Shown: positions 9,510-18,691 of the stretch, piece by piece
Layout of the letters: every line of letters begins with the position of its first letter
Numbering within the stretch: the first letter of the stretch is position 1
Origin: an uncultured Armatimonadota bacterium
GTDB lineage: Bacteria; Armatimonadota; UBA5829; DTJY01
NCBI GenBank assembly: GCA_937875395.1
Contig: CALNCU010000227.1
Span: 1 to 64,000 of the forward strand
Length of the DNA stretch: 64,000 nt
Reading direction: 5' to 3'
Translations under genes and position numbers: made by a program
Notes under the pieces: generated by a model
Told to the model about the DNA's origin: nothing
Database searches by the model: none
The model's input: the letters and a program-made list of their open reading frames with translations, nothing else

Positions 9510-10746
9510 GCTCAATAAGGTGCATTCTAAGCTGGTTCAGGGCCGCCTGCGATGCACGCCACTTTACATCCTCACGGTTTCCGCCCAGAATGTTTTTAGT
9601 ACAGAGGTCGCCAAAGGGCGTTTTTATCCCAATGTAGACCAGCCCAACCGGTTTCTCCCGGGTTCCGCCTCCGGGCCCGGCAATGCCGGTTATCCCTATT
9701 GCTATATCTGCCCCCGTGCGTTCTGCCGCTCCGCGGGCCATGGCTTCCGCAACCTCCGGGCTTACGGCTCCCACTTTGCGTATCATGCCTTCCGGCACGC
9801 CCAGGAGGGTTGTTTTTGCCTTGTTTGCATATGCCACAATTCCGGCCAGGAGGGTTTTGGAACTCCCCGGAACGTTTGTGATTCTGTGAGATACAATGCC
9901 GCCCGTGCAGGATTCTGCAAGCGCCAGGGTAAGCCCGCGCCCTTCCAGCATGCGCACAAGAACAGATTCCAGCATGTCGTTATCAGTGCCGTAGACACAG
10001 CGGCCCAGAATCCCTCTGGCGCGAGCCTCCATGCCAAGAATCTTCTCTAAGGCAGAATCCTTATCCGGCGCCTTTGCCGTTATACGGAAGTGAACTTCGC
10101 CGGATTTGGCGTACGGTGCAATGGTGGGGTCTTTGCTGTGGATGAGGTCTTTAATCTTCTCTTCCGCTGCGGATTCCCCAATGCCTGCAACCTTGAGCGT
10201 TCTGGATAGAATAATTGCCGGTGCGCCGCCGGACTTTTTGCTGAGGTAGGGGATGACAGAGTCTTCCAGCATGGGGATGAACTCCCCGGGAGGCCCCGGA
10301 AGTGCAACGGCAATTTTACCGTTTTTTTCCAGGATTATCCCGGGCGCCGTGCCCGTGCTGTTTGCTATCGCAATGCTGGTTTCCGGCTTAAGGGCCTGTT
10401 TAAGGTTGCTCTCTGCAATATGTGCGCCCCGCCTTGCAAAGAAATCTCTTATGGATTTCTCGCTTGCGGGGTCTGCTACCATCTGCTCGCCAAAGACCTG
10501 AGCAATGGTCTCTTTTGTAAGATCGTCCTCTGTGGGGCCCAGCCCGCCGATGGTTATAACAATGTCTGCCCGGCCTATTGCCTCTTTAAGTGCGTCTGCA
10601 AGGCGGGCGGTATTATCTCCAACCGTTACACGATAGTAAACATCTATTCCCAGAGTGGAGAGCTGCCTGCTTAAATACGGAGCGTTGGTATCTACTATAT
10701 CTCCCAGGAGCAGCTCTGTTCCCACCGAGATTATCTCAGCGCGCAC
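9496..10746 (-). CDS. cinA: Competence/damage-inducible CinA, nicotinamide-nucleotide amidohydrolase family
   Basis: 416 residues with both usual halves: an N-terminal molybdopterin-binding-like (COG1058) domain starting AEIISVGTELLLGDIVDTN, and a C-terminal PncC-type deamidase domain with LALAESCTGG and GITGIAGPGGG. CinA deamidates NMN in pyridine nucleotide salvage. An upstream ATG at 10773 lies inside the predicted -10 box, so it would be at or before the transcription start. A GTG at 10746 has GGAGG five bases upstream and gives the standard length. The GTG is therefore the start. It is the first gene of the cinA-thpR-recA-recX run. Confidence 0.94.
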   Translation of the reverse strand: MRAEIISVGTELLLGDIVDTNAPYLSRQLSTLGIDVYYRVTVGDNTARLADALKEAIGRADIVITIGGLGPTEDDLTKETIAQVFGEQMVADPASEKSIRDFFARRGAHIAESNLKQALKPETSIAIANSTGTAPGIILEKNGKIAVALPGPPGEFIPMLEDSVIPYLSKKSGGAPAIILSRTLKVAGIGESAAEEKIKDLIHSKDPTIAPYAKSGEVHFRITAKAPDKDSALEKILGMEARARGILGRCVYGTDNDMLESVLVRMLEGRGLTLALAESCTGGIVSHRITNVPGSSKTLLAGIVAYANKAKTTLLGVPEGMIRKVGAVSPEVAEAMARGAAERTGADIAIGITGIAGPGGGTREKPVGLVYIGIKTPFGDLCTKNILGGNREDVKWRASQAALNQLRMHLIEHGKD

Positions 10747-10771
10747 AAAATCCTCCGGTCTATCCAAGGGC

Positions 10772-10800
10772 ATTATACTTTACTGCTGTACTAAATTCAA
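10772..10800 (-). promoter_or_regulatory. Sigma-70-type promoter for the cinA-thpR-recA run
   Basis: On the minus strand TTGAAT and TATAAT are separated by exactly 17 bases, and the -10 box ends 25 bases before the GTG start of cinA. The box contains the first AT of an ATG that would otherwise be taken as the cinA start. Confidence 0.75.
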
Positions 10801-10801
10801 G

Positions 10802-10856
10802 GTTTATTTTGCTTCATGGGGCCTGCCCTGCGAGCCCCGGGTTGGTGAAAATAAAC
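10802..10856. terminator. Composite inverted repeat, probable terminator of the btu transporter operon
   Basis: GTTTATTTT and AAAATAAAC form a perfect nine-base inverted repeat enclosing a second GGGGC/GCCCC stem. It lies between the 3' end of btuC and the cinA promoter, and either strand could use it. Confidence 0.5.
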
Positions 10857-10916
10857 TGTATTTACTTGTTAATTATACACACATATCCCGGCTCTTTCCA
10901 GTCCGGCACAGGTTGT

Positions 10917-11948
10917 CTAGAACACCTTCCCGTCACGGCTGCGGAGAAGGTAGAGGAAGAAGAGGCTTCCAAGGACGCTTGTTACTATGCCTATGGGAAC
11001 CTCTCCGCCGGGGATGATCACCCGGGCAAGCACGTCTGCCCAGACGAGTATAAGACCGCCGCCAAGCACGCAGGCCGGGAGGAGCACCCGGTGGTTTGGC
11101 CCCACAAGTAGACGCATAAGATGCGGAACTATAAGCCCCACAAACGCAATAATCCCGCTTACGGCAACAGAGGCCGCCGCAAGGGTGGATGCCACCAGAA
11201 GCAGCAGAACCTTTGTGCGCTCAAGTGGAACTCCAAGGCTGTGCGCGGTTTCATCTCCAAGGGCAAGGATGTTAAGGTCTTTCCGCCAGGCCATTGCAAC
11301 CCCGAGCCCTAAAAGGGTGTACGGCAGAAGCGCAATAACGTGCGGCCAATCCCGGTTTGCAAGGCTCCCCATAAGCCAAGAGACTACTTCGCGCAGTTCG
11401 CTTGATGGGCGCTGGAGAAGAATAAATGTAGTAAAGGCCTGCATAATCCCCCCAACCGCAATTCCGGTAAGGAGAAGGGTGCCCACAGGCACTCTGCCCC
11501 CGCGCCGTGAGAGCCAGTAGACAAGAAGGGAGACAAAAAGCCCGCCAAGGAGTGCCGCAAAACACATGGCGTTTAGCCCAAGTACGCTTATCTCTATTCC
11601 AAGCGCAAAGACGGTTACGGCTCCAAGCGCGGCGCCGGATGAGGCGCCAACCACGTATGGGTCTGCCATTGGGTTGTGAAAGAGGGATTGCATAAGCGCC
11701 CCGGCGGTGGCAAGGGAGGCGCCCACCAATAGCGCAAGGGCTATGCGCGGCAGGCGGAGGTTCCAGATAATGGCATCGCTGCCGCCGGAGATGGATGAGC
11801 CGGTGATGTGGCTTAGTACAACCCGGATTATCTCTTTTGGGGAGACATCCGCCGCCCCCACTCCGGCAGAGAGTACGGCGCTTACAAAAAGCAGCACAAG
11901 GAGAGCCATGAGCACAAGGCCGCGCCTCTTAGATGATATCTTTCTCAT
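10917..11948 (-). CDS. FecCD/BtuC family ABC transporter permease (probable vitamin B12 or iron-chelate import)
   Basis: 343 residues with about ten membrane helices. Family motifs include LRLPRIALALLVGASLATAG, NPMADPYVVGASSGA, LGDETAHSLGV and GIIAFVGLIVPHLMR. It would form the membrane channel with the ATPase encoded immediately upstream; their stop and start overlap by one base. The first codons are rich in Lys and Arg, suiting a cytosolic N-terminus. Substrate is inferred from the binding protein in the same operon, which resembles BtuF more than siderophore-binding proteins. Confidence 0.9.
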   Translation of the reverse strand: MRKISSKRRGLVLMALLVLLFVSAVLSAGVGAADVSPKEIIRVVLSHITGSSISGGSDAIIWNLRLPRIALALLVGASLATAGALMQSLFHNPMADPYVVGASSGAALGAVTVFALGIEISVLGLNAMCFAALLGGLFVSLLVYWLSRRGGRVPVGTLLLTGIAVGGIMQAFTTFILLQRPSSELREVVSWLMGSLANRDWPHVIALLPYTLLGLGVAMAWRKDLNILALGDETAHSLGVPLERTKVLLLLVASTLAAASVAVSGIIAFVGLIVPHLMRLLVGPNHRVLLPACVLGGGLILVWADVLARVIIPGGEVPIGIVTSVLGSLFFLYLLRSRDGKVF

Positions 11949-12754
11949 TACAACTCCTCCTCCGGCGTGTATGCCCTGTTGATTAGAACCATGGGCTGCC
12001 CGCTGTGCGGGTTGGATTGTACGGAGACCAACGTCCCGTAGACGGCGGAGAGGTTCTCTTCTGTTATTACCTCTCTTGGGCTGCCTTCCATGTAAATTCT
12101 GCCCACAGAGAAGAGAAGGAGCCTGCGGCAGTATTCCGCTGCCAGGTTTAAATCATGGGAGACGCATAGCACGGCAAGGTTTTGCTCAATACTCAGGCGC
12201 GTGAGAAGGTTGAAGATATCCATCTGGTGCCCTATGTCAAGGTGCGCGGTGGGCTCATCCAGAAGAAGGATTCGCGGCTCCTGCGCAAGGGCGCGGGCAA
12301 TGGTCACCCGCTGCAGTTCGCCGGAGCTTAAATTATCTATAGTCCTGTCCTGCAGGTGGGCTATATCTGTAAGTTTAATGGCACGATCAACTATCTCTGC
12401 ATCCCTGCCGCCCGGCCTGTTAAGCCTTGATGCGTGGGGGTGGCGGCCCATCTCCACTACCTCACGAACCGTGAAGGCAAAGACGGGAACGCTTATCTGC
12501 GGGACGGTGCCTATCCAGGCGGCCTGCTGCCGGGGAGTATATTCTGCAAGAGGGCGTCCGGCAAGCATTACGCTACCCCCCTTTAAGGGGAGAAGTCCGT
12601 TAAGCGCGCGGAGCAGAGTGCTCTTCCCGGAGCCGTTTGGGCCCACTATCCCCAGGAACTCCCCAGGGTATAGGGAGAGGCTTACGCCGCGCAGTATATT
12701 GTGCCCGCCGTAGCCGCCCACAAGGCCGTCAGCCAGAAGGACAGGCTTGGTCAT
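11948..12754 (-). CDS. ABC transporter ATP-binding protein, BtuD/FecE type
   Basis: 268 residues. Walker A GPNGSGKST, a Q-loop, signature LSSGELQRV, Walker B RILLLDEPTAHLD and the switch His in CVSHDLNLA are all present. Known members hydrolyse ATP to drive import through BtuC-type permeases. The start overlaps the end of the binding-protein gene by four bases (ATGA), so the three subunits are translationally coupled. The C-terminal 40 residues after the switch contain the usual regulatory tail. Confidence 0.93.
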   Translation of the reverse strand: MTKPVLLADGLVGGYGGHNILRGVSLSLYPGEFLGIVGPNGSGKSTLLRALNGLLPLKGGSVMLAGRPLAEYTPRQQAAWIGTVPQISVPVFAFTVREVVEMGRHPHASRLNRPGGRDAEIVDRAIKLTDIAHLQDRTIDNLSSGELQRVTIARALAQEPRILLLDEPTAHLDIGHQMDIFNLLTRLSIEQNLAVLCVSHDLNLAAEYCRRLLLFSVGRIYMEGSPREVITEENLSAVYGTLVSVQSNPHSGQPMVLINRAYTPEEEL

Positions 12755-13749
12755 TTGGCGCCTCCCGTGCCGAATAGTTGCGGGTGAAGGGCGCGGGCCG
12801 CCTGCTCCAGCCCGTCAAAGAGTCTGGGGCCCGGGAGGGTTATGGAATCGTCATCAAGAAGATAGACCCGCCCATTTTTAACTGCAGAGACTGTGCGCCA
12901 GCGGCGGTCTTTTTGCAAGGTTTTAAGCGCGTGTTCCTGCGAGCATTTTGCCTCTCCGCCGTGTCCTGCCATTACAAAAATTACCTCTGGGTTGCGGGTA
13001 ACTACCGTCTCCATAGAGAGCTGCGGCCACGGAACGCGCATCTCCCTTGCCATATTGCGGCCGCCCGCAAGGCGGATGATATTGTCTATATGGTTCTCCG
13101 GGCCGGCCGAAAAAAGGTCGCTCAGGCTGAAGAGAAAAAGGGTCTCCGGGCGGCTCTCTTCTGGCAGGGCGCCGGTTTTTTGCGTTACGGCATCCAGCCG
13201 GGCGGAGAGCGATGCGGCAAGGGATTCTGCGCGGGCATCTTCCCCCGCAACCCTGCCTATGAGGCGTATGGTGGAGAGCACGCCGTCAAGACTGGTTGGG
13301 TCTACGGCCACTACTGTAAATCCAAGGGAGGAGAGGCGGTCTATTATGTCGCGTTTTGTGCCGCGTGCAAGAAGCACCAGGTCCGGCGCAAGTTCGGAGA
13401 CCTTTTCAACGTTTGGATCAAGGTAGCCTCCCACTTTTGGAAGCTTTTTAACTTCCGGAGGATAATCGCAGTAAGATGTTACGGCGGCAACCCTATCGCC
13501 CGCGCCTATGCAAAAGAGTATCTCCGTGATGGCCGGGGAGAGCGAGACTATCCGCCGGGGCATTTTTTTTACTGTTACATCAACCCCGCGGCAATCATGA
13601 ACGGTGAGGGGGTAACCCTCTCCTTTGGTGCTTACAGGCATGGAGGATTGGGCGCTGCCAAGATACCTTAAAGTGCCGGGAAGTAGCGCAATAAGTAGAA
13701 TAACCGCAGATAAGACTGCGGCAATTTTAATACCCTGCAAGCGGCACAT
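12751..13749 (-). CDS. Periplasmic substrate-binding protein, BtuF-like (probable cobalamin)
   Basis: 332 residues with an N-terminal signal or anchor helix (residues 7-30) and no clear lipobox. The TroA/BtuF fold is shown by PRRIVSLSPAITEILFCIGAGDRVAAVT, then SYCDYPPEV, which resembles cobalamin-binding BtuF proteins, and later GTKRDIIDRLSSLGF. An ACAGGAG site lies nine bases upstream of the ATG. It heads the binding protein-ATPase-permease set and follows cdsA by 64 bases. That gap is too short for a cobalamin riboswitch, so regulation by B12 is not evident. Heme or iron-chelate uptake remains possible. Confidence 0.85.
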   Translation of the reverse strand: MCRLQGIKIAAVLSAVILLIALLPGTLRYLGSAQSSMPVSTKGEGYPLTVHDCRGVDVTVKKMPRRIVSLSPAITEILFCIGAGDRVAAVTSYCDYPPEVKKLPKVGGYLDPNVEKVSELAPDLVLLARGTKRDIIDRLSSLGFTVVAVDPTSLDGVLSTIRLIGRVAGEDARAESLAASLSARLDAVTQKTGALPEESRPETLFLFSLSDLFSAGPENHIDNIIRLAGGRNMAREMRVPWPQLSMETVVTRNPEVIFVMAGHGGEAKCSQEHALKTLQKDRRWRTVSAVKNGRVYLLDDDSITLPGPRLFDGLEQAARALHPQLFGTGGAK

Positions 13750-13813
13750 GAAAATCTACTCCTGTATTAGGATGCCGGTACCCCGCTTTGCTTGTCGAAG
13801 CATCGGCCTGGTA

Positions 13814-14650
13814 CTAGAACCCCAGGATAAGAGTTACAAAATAATAGAAGAGCGGGGCGGCAAAGAGCAGGCCGTCAAACCTGTCCAGTATTCCGCCGTG
13901 TCCCGGAAGCGCGCTGCCAAAATCTTTTATCCCTATGTCCCGCTTGATGGAAGATTCGACAAGGTCGCCTATAAAGCCTGCAATGCTTATTAGAAGCCCC
14001 AGGATTAATCCCTGTGTTAATGATATTCCAATCCCTCTTCCCATTGCAATGCATACGGCAATTGAAGATACAACACCTGCAGCAAGCCCTTCCCAGCTCT
14101 TCCCGGGACTGAGCACGGGGACTATTTTGTGCCTGCCCCACGTGCGCCCTACAAGGTAGGCGCCCGTATCTGCCGCCCATGCCGCAAAGACCACAAAAAG
14201 GACCAGCCATGCACCTGTGGGAATGCTCCAGGGGATACCGGAAAGGTTGATCTGTCCTGATATGCTTCTTATTGCCACAAGGTAGCTAAAGAGCCAGCCC
14301 ACGTAGACGGCTCCAAGGAATGTGGCGCCCAGATTTTTTATGGGTGAGCGGTTGGGCCTGAGAAGCTCTACTACAAGGGCAGCAATAACAAAGAGGGTTA
14401 ATACTCCGGAGAGACTGAAATTGGGGGCGTTGAACTTTTGACGGGCAGCCAGCATAAAGAGCATTACGGAAGCCAGCCCTACCCATTCCTGAGGTTCGGC
14501 GCCTGTCTTTCTTGTTCCCCGGTAAAACTCGTTTAGCCCTATTATGGAAATAAATCCTACGCCCAGAACAAACGGAAAGCCTCTCTCTGTAAATACAAGG
14601 ATAATAAGGAGCGGAATTCCAACCAGTCCGCTAATAAAACGTAAAAGCAT
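13814..14650 (-). CDS. cdsA: Phosphatidate cytidylyltransferase
   Basis: 278 residues with about eight hydrophobic helices. The C-terminal family signature is intact: SSIKRDIGIKDFGS followed by LPGHGGILDRFDG, with the catalytic Asp residues. CdsA makes CDP-diacylglycerol from phosphatidate and CTP at the inner membrane, the entry point for phospholipid synthesis. An in-frame ATG five codons upstream exists, but GAGGT lies eight bases before the ATG at 14650, which gives the cleaner start. It is not next to uppS, dxr or frr as in many genomes; instead it leads into the btu-type transporter. Confidence 0.94.
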   Translation of the reverse strand: MLLRFISGLVGIPLLIILVFTERGFPFVLGVGFISIIGLNEFYRGTRKTGAEPQEWVGLASVMLFMLAARQKFNAPNFSLSGVLTLFVIAALVVELLRPNRSPIKNLGATFLGAVYVGWLFSYLVAIRSISGQINLSGIPWSIPTGAWLVLFVVFAAWAADTGAYLVGRTWGRHKIVPVLSPGKSWEGLAAGVVSSIAVCIAMGRGIGISLTQGLILGLLISIAGFIGDLVESSIKRDIGIKDFGSALPGHGGILDRFDGLLFAAPLFYYFVTLILGF

Positions 14651-14698
14651 AAAATTGTACCTCATCCGTATCCCTGAACAGGGAACTGCGACAGGTAG

Positions 14699-14727
14699 AT
14701 TATAACACGGGCGCCCGCTTTGCGCAA
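14699..14727 (-). promoter_or_regulatory. Sigma-70-type promoter for cdsA and the btu-type operon
   Basis: Reading the minus strand, TTGCGC is followed after 17 bases by a perfect TATAAT about 50 bases before the cdsA start. The spacer contains the short palindrome GGGCGCCC. Confidence 0.7.
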
Positions 14728-14777
14728 AGGTTGAGATTGCAAACTCTTTTGGTATTTAGCCTTCGCATAAAAGAATT

Positions 14778-14807
14778 GGCGCAGAGCTTTTGGTAAAACT
14801 CTACGCC
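14778..14807 (-). terminator. Hairpin downstream of the GH84-like gene, candidate terminator
   Basis: GGCGCAGAG pairs with CTCTACGCC (one mismatch), extended by TTTT/AAAA around a GGT loop. It lies 60 bases after the GH84-like stop and before the cdsA promoter. No long T-run follows, so efficiency is uncertain. Confidence 0.45.
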
Positions 14808-14867
14808 GAAGTTGTGTTTATGTATGAAAGCGGAGGTTATTTGTATGCGGTAACCTACACATGGTAG

Positions 14868-17744
14868 TTATTGGAATTCCAGCACTCGGAAGCGTGATGG
14901 GTTATGAAAGCTTCTTTTAAACAACAGTGCATATGAGCTTATTTCAATCGGTTTTTCTGCATATCTTTCCCGGCAAATGTTGAAGTTCCATCGGCTGGCC
15001 GGTTTGATATTGACAAGCCCCAGTTCTTTAAAGGGAATAGCTATTTCCAGAGTCCATGAATCTGCACCTATCTTTGTGGCTGCCTTATAATTGCCGTTCC
15101 ATTTTGGATCGGATACAATTGCATCATAGATTGTACCTATAGTATTAACTACAATATGGTAATAGCTGGTGTTACCTGCCGGAGAGAGAAAGAACTCTAT
15201 ACAGTCATCCTCCCAGATATTTCTATCTCTTACCTTGTGCCTTGCCACTATACTACCGGGTAGCGGCTCAAGGCAGGTAACGCCTGCATATAGATTTTGA
15301 TCATCATAACAAAGCCGAAATTCGGTCTGCTGCCGTGCAGGCTTGCCGCCAATAAGCATGAACCCTGTCATAGAATCTGCACTGCCCCATGCAGCTTCGT
15401 CAAGCAATCCATCTATCTTTATAGCGCCAGAGAGTCTTTTTACCTTAATGGGGAAGGGTTTTGCTGATAGGTCATTTTTGATCAGCCCAAGGTTGGTTAG
15501 ATATGTGCTTATCTCTTCATCAATTGCTCTGGAAAGATTCTTAGGCATGGCGGGTATAAGCTTCTTTTGCCATTTTTGTAATTCGGTTATACTGTTTTGC
15601 AGGTAGAGATACTGTTCTTCTTTGCTCTTGCCGGGAATAGTGTAATCATTAAGCTTGGATGTGAAATCTGTATAGTCTTTTAAGGAGTCTAAATTTTCCA
15701 CTCCTCCCACAGCCCTGACTATCGCCGCCTGATAGGATGCATCCTGGCTTTGTCTATCGGCATTCCAAAAGTAGTCGGCAGCGGTAATCCATGATGTCCC
15801 GGCAGCATCCTCTAGAGACGGCATAATTGGATTAATGATGTAACCCTTTATATCCATACTCTGCAAACCCTTCGTCCAGCGGAAAGGCGGTATAAACACA
15901 GGTGCTTTACCTCTCTCCCAGGCACAAAAAACGTTGTCCCAGATCAGCGGCGGGCGCTTTGTGAGTTCTGTTACTTCGCGAATATTTTCTATTTCGTAAG
16001 GGCAGGAGATGAATTCTATTTCCTGTGGAAGTGCAGACAGGTGGCGCAGGTACGATTTTTGCCTAAAATCGCTGCTCTCTTCAGGCAAAGTAATAAAGCC
16101 GCCGTATACCAGGGGCACAATGCCAAAGTTTATATCAGAATGTTGTTTCTTAAGCCTCTTATATACTTCGCTTACAAAGTAGAGATGAGCCTTGCCCATA
16201 TCGTTACCGAACTTCTCAATATCCGCCTGAACTATCAATCGCTCCTGGCCGATATTTTGTAAATCATCAAAACTGAGCCCGAAGTTGCGGAAACCAATAT
16301 TGTAAAGATCGCTCATCTTGCCTACTACTAAATTTATATCAGTATCAGATGAGTACTGGATTAGAGGAATGCCTCGAGGGAAGATTGCAATAGTCGGAGT
16401 GATAAAATTGTTACGGCATATTTTTAGATATTCGGCTAGCACTTTTCTATGGTTGTCATTCAGGGGTTTGCGCCAGTTGTGTTGGCGCGAATTATTCCCA
16501 CCAAATATGTTATCCCAGAAAGCGCCATGGATCCATATGTAGTTGCATTTTAAATTAGCCAATCGTTCGATAGCGCGTTCCTTGTTGTCAAACCACTGTG
16601 GTCCAATAGCAATTCCCCGGCGGCTAAAAACAGGCTTATCCAATATATTAGCCTCTGCCAGCAAGAGCTGATTATCATGCCTGACCAACAGTTGTTTTAA
16701 TGATTGCAATGCGTAAAACCTTCCTTGTTCGCTGTTAGCACCTATGTATATTACAGGTTTTCCATCTTTGCGCATTATAGAAAGAAAATATCCTTCATCA
16801 CCCAAATCCTGCCAGGTTGATCCCGGGTAACACCGGGCCCGGCAATCGGCTATTTCTTTTACTGAACTGTCTCCCACGTATACAAGGCCGTTGCTAATGT
16901 TAATATCTTTACCAGGTAAGGCAAAATTATGGGGGATGCCTTCTTCTTTTAGCCATTTGCTCAGTGCGTTCTTAAAAATATCATCTTTTTCCGGAACAAT
17001 TACCGACAGCTCGGTCAATTCAATTCTATCCTTGCCGCATTGCATCTTCCAGGGATGCGGAATCACTATCGGCCCGCTTAAAGCCTTTGCCTTCTGCATA
17101 ATTGCACTCTTATTCAGAGGATTGCCAACCACTTTGATTTCTACATCATCAACCCATGCGGTACCGGTGCAGGCCGTCATGCCGACACTCGCCGTTATCC
17201 ATTTTGCTCCTTCCGGAACAATGATAGTCCCCTGGTATTTCTTCCAGTCAAAGGTGCCTTCTGTAGAGGCAATGTCCCAGTGTTTTATCTTGGCGCCTTT
17301 TTCATCCAAGGCAGATATTGTAAACCGCAGTTTATACCAGCTGCCGGGTCCCTTCTTTACATCCTGGGCCTTTAGCCAGGCCGATGCCTGTAGGGTAGAT
17401 TGTGCTGCCGGAGCCATGAAACGTTTGGACATTACATTAATAAAACAAAGGCTTGTTAAGGTGTTGGAACCGGAAGGGGTGGCATATTTCCGCGCATCAA
17501 GCTTCACTGCCCTTTTACCGGATTTAACAATATCATCCACCCAATAAATACCGCCTTCCAAGATGTTGCTCCGGTGAAAACCCCAGTCGGCCGGCTGACC
17601 GGGCTTGTCGGGATTTTCCGTTTCAAAGCCTGGATTAGCTATTAGATTATCATCCAGCCCCATATCATATTCAGCAGAATATACAACTACCGCTGATGTC
17701 AAAAGAAAGAGCACAACTACCAGCAACTGTTTTAAGGCTTTCAT
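14868..17744 (-). CDS. Large secreted GH84-like beta-N-acetylglucosaminidase with CBM9-like C-terminus
   Basis: 958 residues with a signal peptide (residues 1-24). Residues 25-206 form a CBM4/6-like sandwich, and 222-365 resemble the GH20/GH84 N-terminal alpha/beta domain ending GANSEQGRFYALQSLKQLL. A TIM barrel from about 373 starts SRRGIAIGPQWF and carries the adjacent Asp pair of GH84 at about 493-494 (FGLSFDD). WDN at about 602 fits the family. Residues about 763-958 form a CBM9-like domain (IDGLLDEAAW, WEDDCIEFFLSP). GH84 enzymes remove GlcNAc through substrate-assisted catalysis. The ATG follows a GAGGAGG ribosome site. Base composition is visibly more AT-rich than in flanking housekeeping genes. 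Confidence 0.82.
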   Translation of the reverse strand: MKALKQLLVVVLFLLTSAVVVYSAEYDMGLDDNLIANPGFETENPDKPGQPADWGFHRSNILEGGIYWVDDIVKSGKRAVKLDARKYATPSGSNTLTSLCFINVMSKRFMAPAAQSTLQASAWLKAQDVKKGPGSWYKLRFTISALDEKGAKIKHWDIASTEGTFDWKKYQGTIIVPEGAKWITASVGMTACTGTAWVDDVEIKVVGNPLNKSAIMQKAKALSGPIVIPHPWKMQCGKDRIELTELSVIVPEKDDIFKNALSKWLKEEGIPHNFALPGKDINISNGLVYVGDSSVKEIADCRARCYPGSTWQDLGDEGYFLSIMRKDGKPVIYIGANSEQGRFYALQSLKQLLVRHDNQLLLAEANILDKPVFSRRGIAIGPQWFDNKERAIERLANLKCNYIWIHGAFWDNIFGGNNSRQHNWRKPLNDNHRKVLAEYLKICRNNFITPTIAIFPRGIPLIQYSSDTDINLVVGKMSDLYNIGFRNFGLSFDDLQNIGQERLIVQADIEKFGNDMGKAHLYFVSEVYKRLKKQHSDINFGIVPLVYGGFITLPEESSDFRQKSYLRHLSALPQEIEFISCPYEIENIREVTELTKRPPLIWDNVFCAWERGKAPVFIPPFRWTKGLQSMDIKGYIINPIMPSLEDAAGTSWITAADYFWNADRQSQDASYQAAIVRAVGGVENLDSLKDYTDFTSKLNDYTIPGKSKEEQYLYLQNSITELQKWQKKLIPAMPKNLSRAIDEEISTYLTNLGLIKNDLSAKPFPIKVKRLSGAIKIDGLLDEAAWGSADSMTGFMLIGGKPARQQTEFRLCYDDQNLYAGVTCLEPLPGSIVARHKVRDRNIWEDDCIEFFLSPAGNTSYYHIVVNTIGTIYDAIVSDPKWNGNYKAATKIGADSWTLEIAIPFKELGLVNIKPASRWNFNICRERYAEKPIEISSYALLFKRSFHNPSRFRVLEFQ

Positions 17745-17833
17745 TTTTCCTCCTCAAGCATAATTTGGGCATCCACCTGATATTGGGTGATTGCCGCATT
17801 TTGTAATGCCGTTTTGCGTAGATAAATTATGTG

Positions 17834-18556
17834 TTATAGTGTTGACGAACCGGATTCTTCCTTAATACCAACTCTTGAGCCTTTAAGATTTGAAGTAACC
17901 AGCCTTGCTTTTGTACATCCTTCTACATGGCCATCTATAAACAGGGCATTGGCAACCCCGTTATGCCTGGTAAGATCTATTGAACCACATGTTGATACAT
18001 TTTTGTTAAATATATAAGAAGGATAACCCGACGAACCGGTGGTTTCAGCTATATAAATATAGTTTGATGGCTTATCTATCTTATAAAAATCCAAAAGGAT
18101 GGTGTGGTAACCTGGCGCAAAACTAACCTGCACCTCATACCCGTCATCCACCGGGTCACCAAATATACCGTAAGTATATTGAGCGAAGCGCGTACCGGTT
18201 ACTCCGTCTGGGCGTGGCCATGAAGCCGCCATATCTGTGATTTTGATATTACCTGGAGTGAGGGATGGACAGAAGCATATCTGAGGGGTTCCTATATACT
18301 TGGTCTCAGATAGAACCCGGCCCCATTGCTTGCCATAAATCAACTTTGGTACAATACCATCCCAATCCTGGGCATACATGCTAAAGGCCACACCCACCTG
18401 CTTAAGGTTGCTGGCACAGGTAGATAGCTTGGCCCTCTCCCTGGCTTTTGCAAATACGGGAAAGAGTATGGCTGCCAGAATGGCTATTATAGCTATAACA
18501 ACTAACAGCTCTATCAGAGTAAAGCCGTCTTTTGTCAATTTGGCATAACTTCTCAT
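17834..18556 (-). CDS. Type II secretion-like pseudopilin with N-terminal methylation motif and H-x9-DG ending
   Basis: 240 residues. The prepilin peptidase site lies in [12 protein letters not shown] at about residues 10-12, followed by a hydrophobic helix and [20 protein letters not shown], a pattern frequent in Armatimonadota. The C-terminal half ends with His-nine residues-Asp-Gly ([13 protein letters not shown]), the H-x9-DG signature of expanded pseudopilin families in Planctomycetes, Lentisphaerae and Armatimonadota. Such proteins are membrane-anchored and presumed surface-exposed; their role is not settled. It lies between the AraC regulator and the GH84-like enzyme on the same strand, suggesting a small regulon. 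Confidence 0.9.
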   Translation of the reverse strand: MRSYAKLTKDGFTLIELLVVIAIIAILAAILFPVFAKARERAKLSTCASNLKQVGVAFSMYAQDWDGIVPKLIYGKQWGRVLSETKYIGTPQICFCPSLTPGNIKITDMAASWPRPDGVTGTRFAQYTYGIFGDPVDDGYEVQVSFAPGYHTILLDFYKIDKPSNYIYIAETTGSSGYPSYIFNKNVSTCGSIDLTRHNGVANALFIDGHVEGCTKARLVTSNLKGSRVGIKEESGSSTL

Positions 18557-18691
18557 AATGCCCTCCTAAGCTCATGAAACGAATCATAGTTGTGTAAGCC
18601 TATACTAACACCAAAATGGCGAATGGGGAATTGAGAATTATACTATTTGGTTGAGGATTATACTATCTTAGAGAAGATTTAAGCATGCGTA

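Noticed and set aside
12778..13671. Long plus-strand frame opposite the BtuF-like gene
   Set aside because: It is an antisense shadow with unnatural composition and no family signal.
13750..13813. Cobalamin riboswitch upstream of the BtuF-like gene
   Set aside because: The gap is only 64 bases and no B12-box-like sequence was seen.
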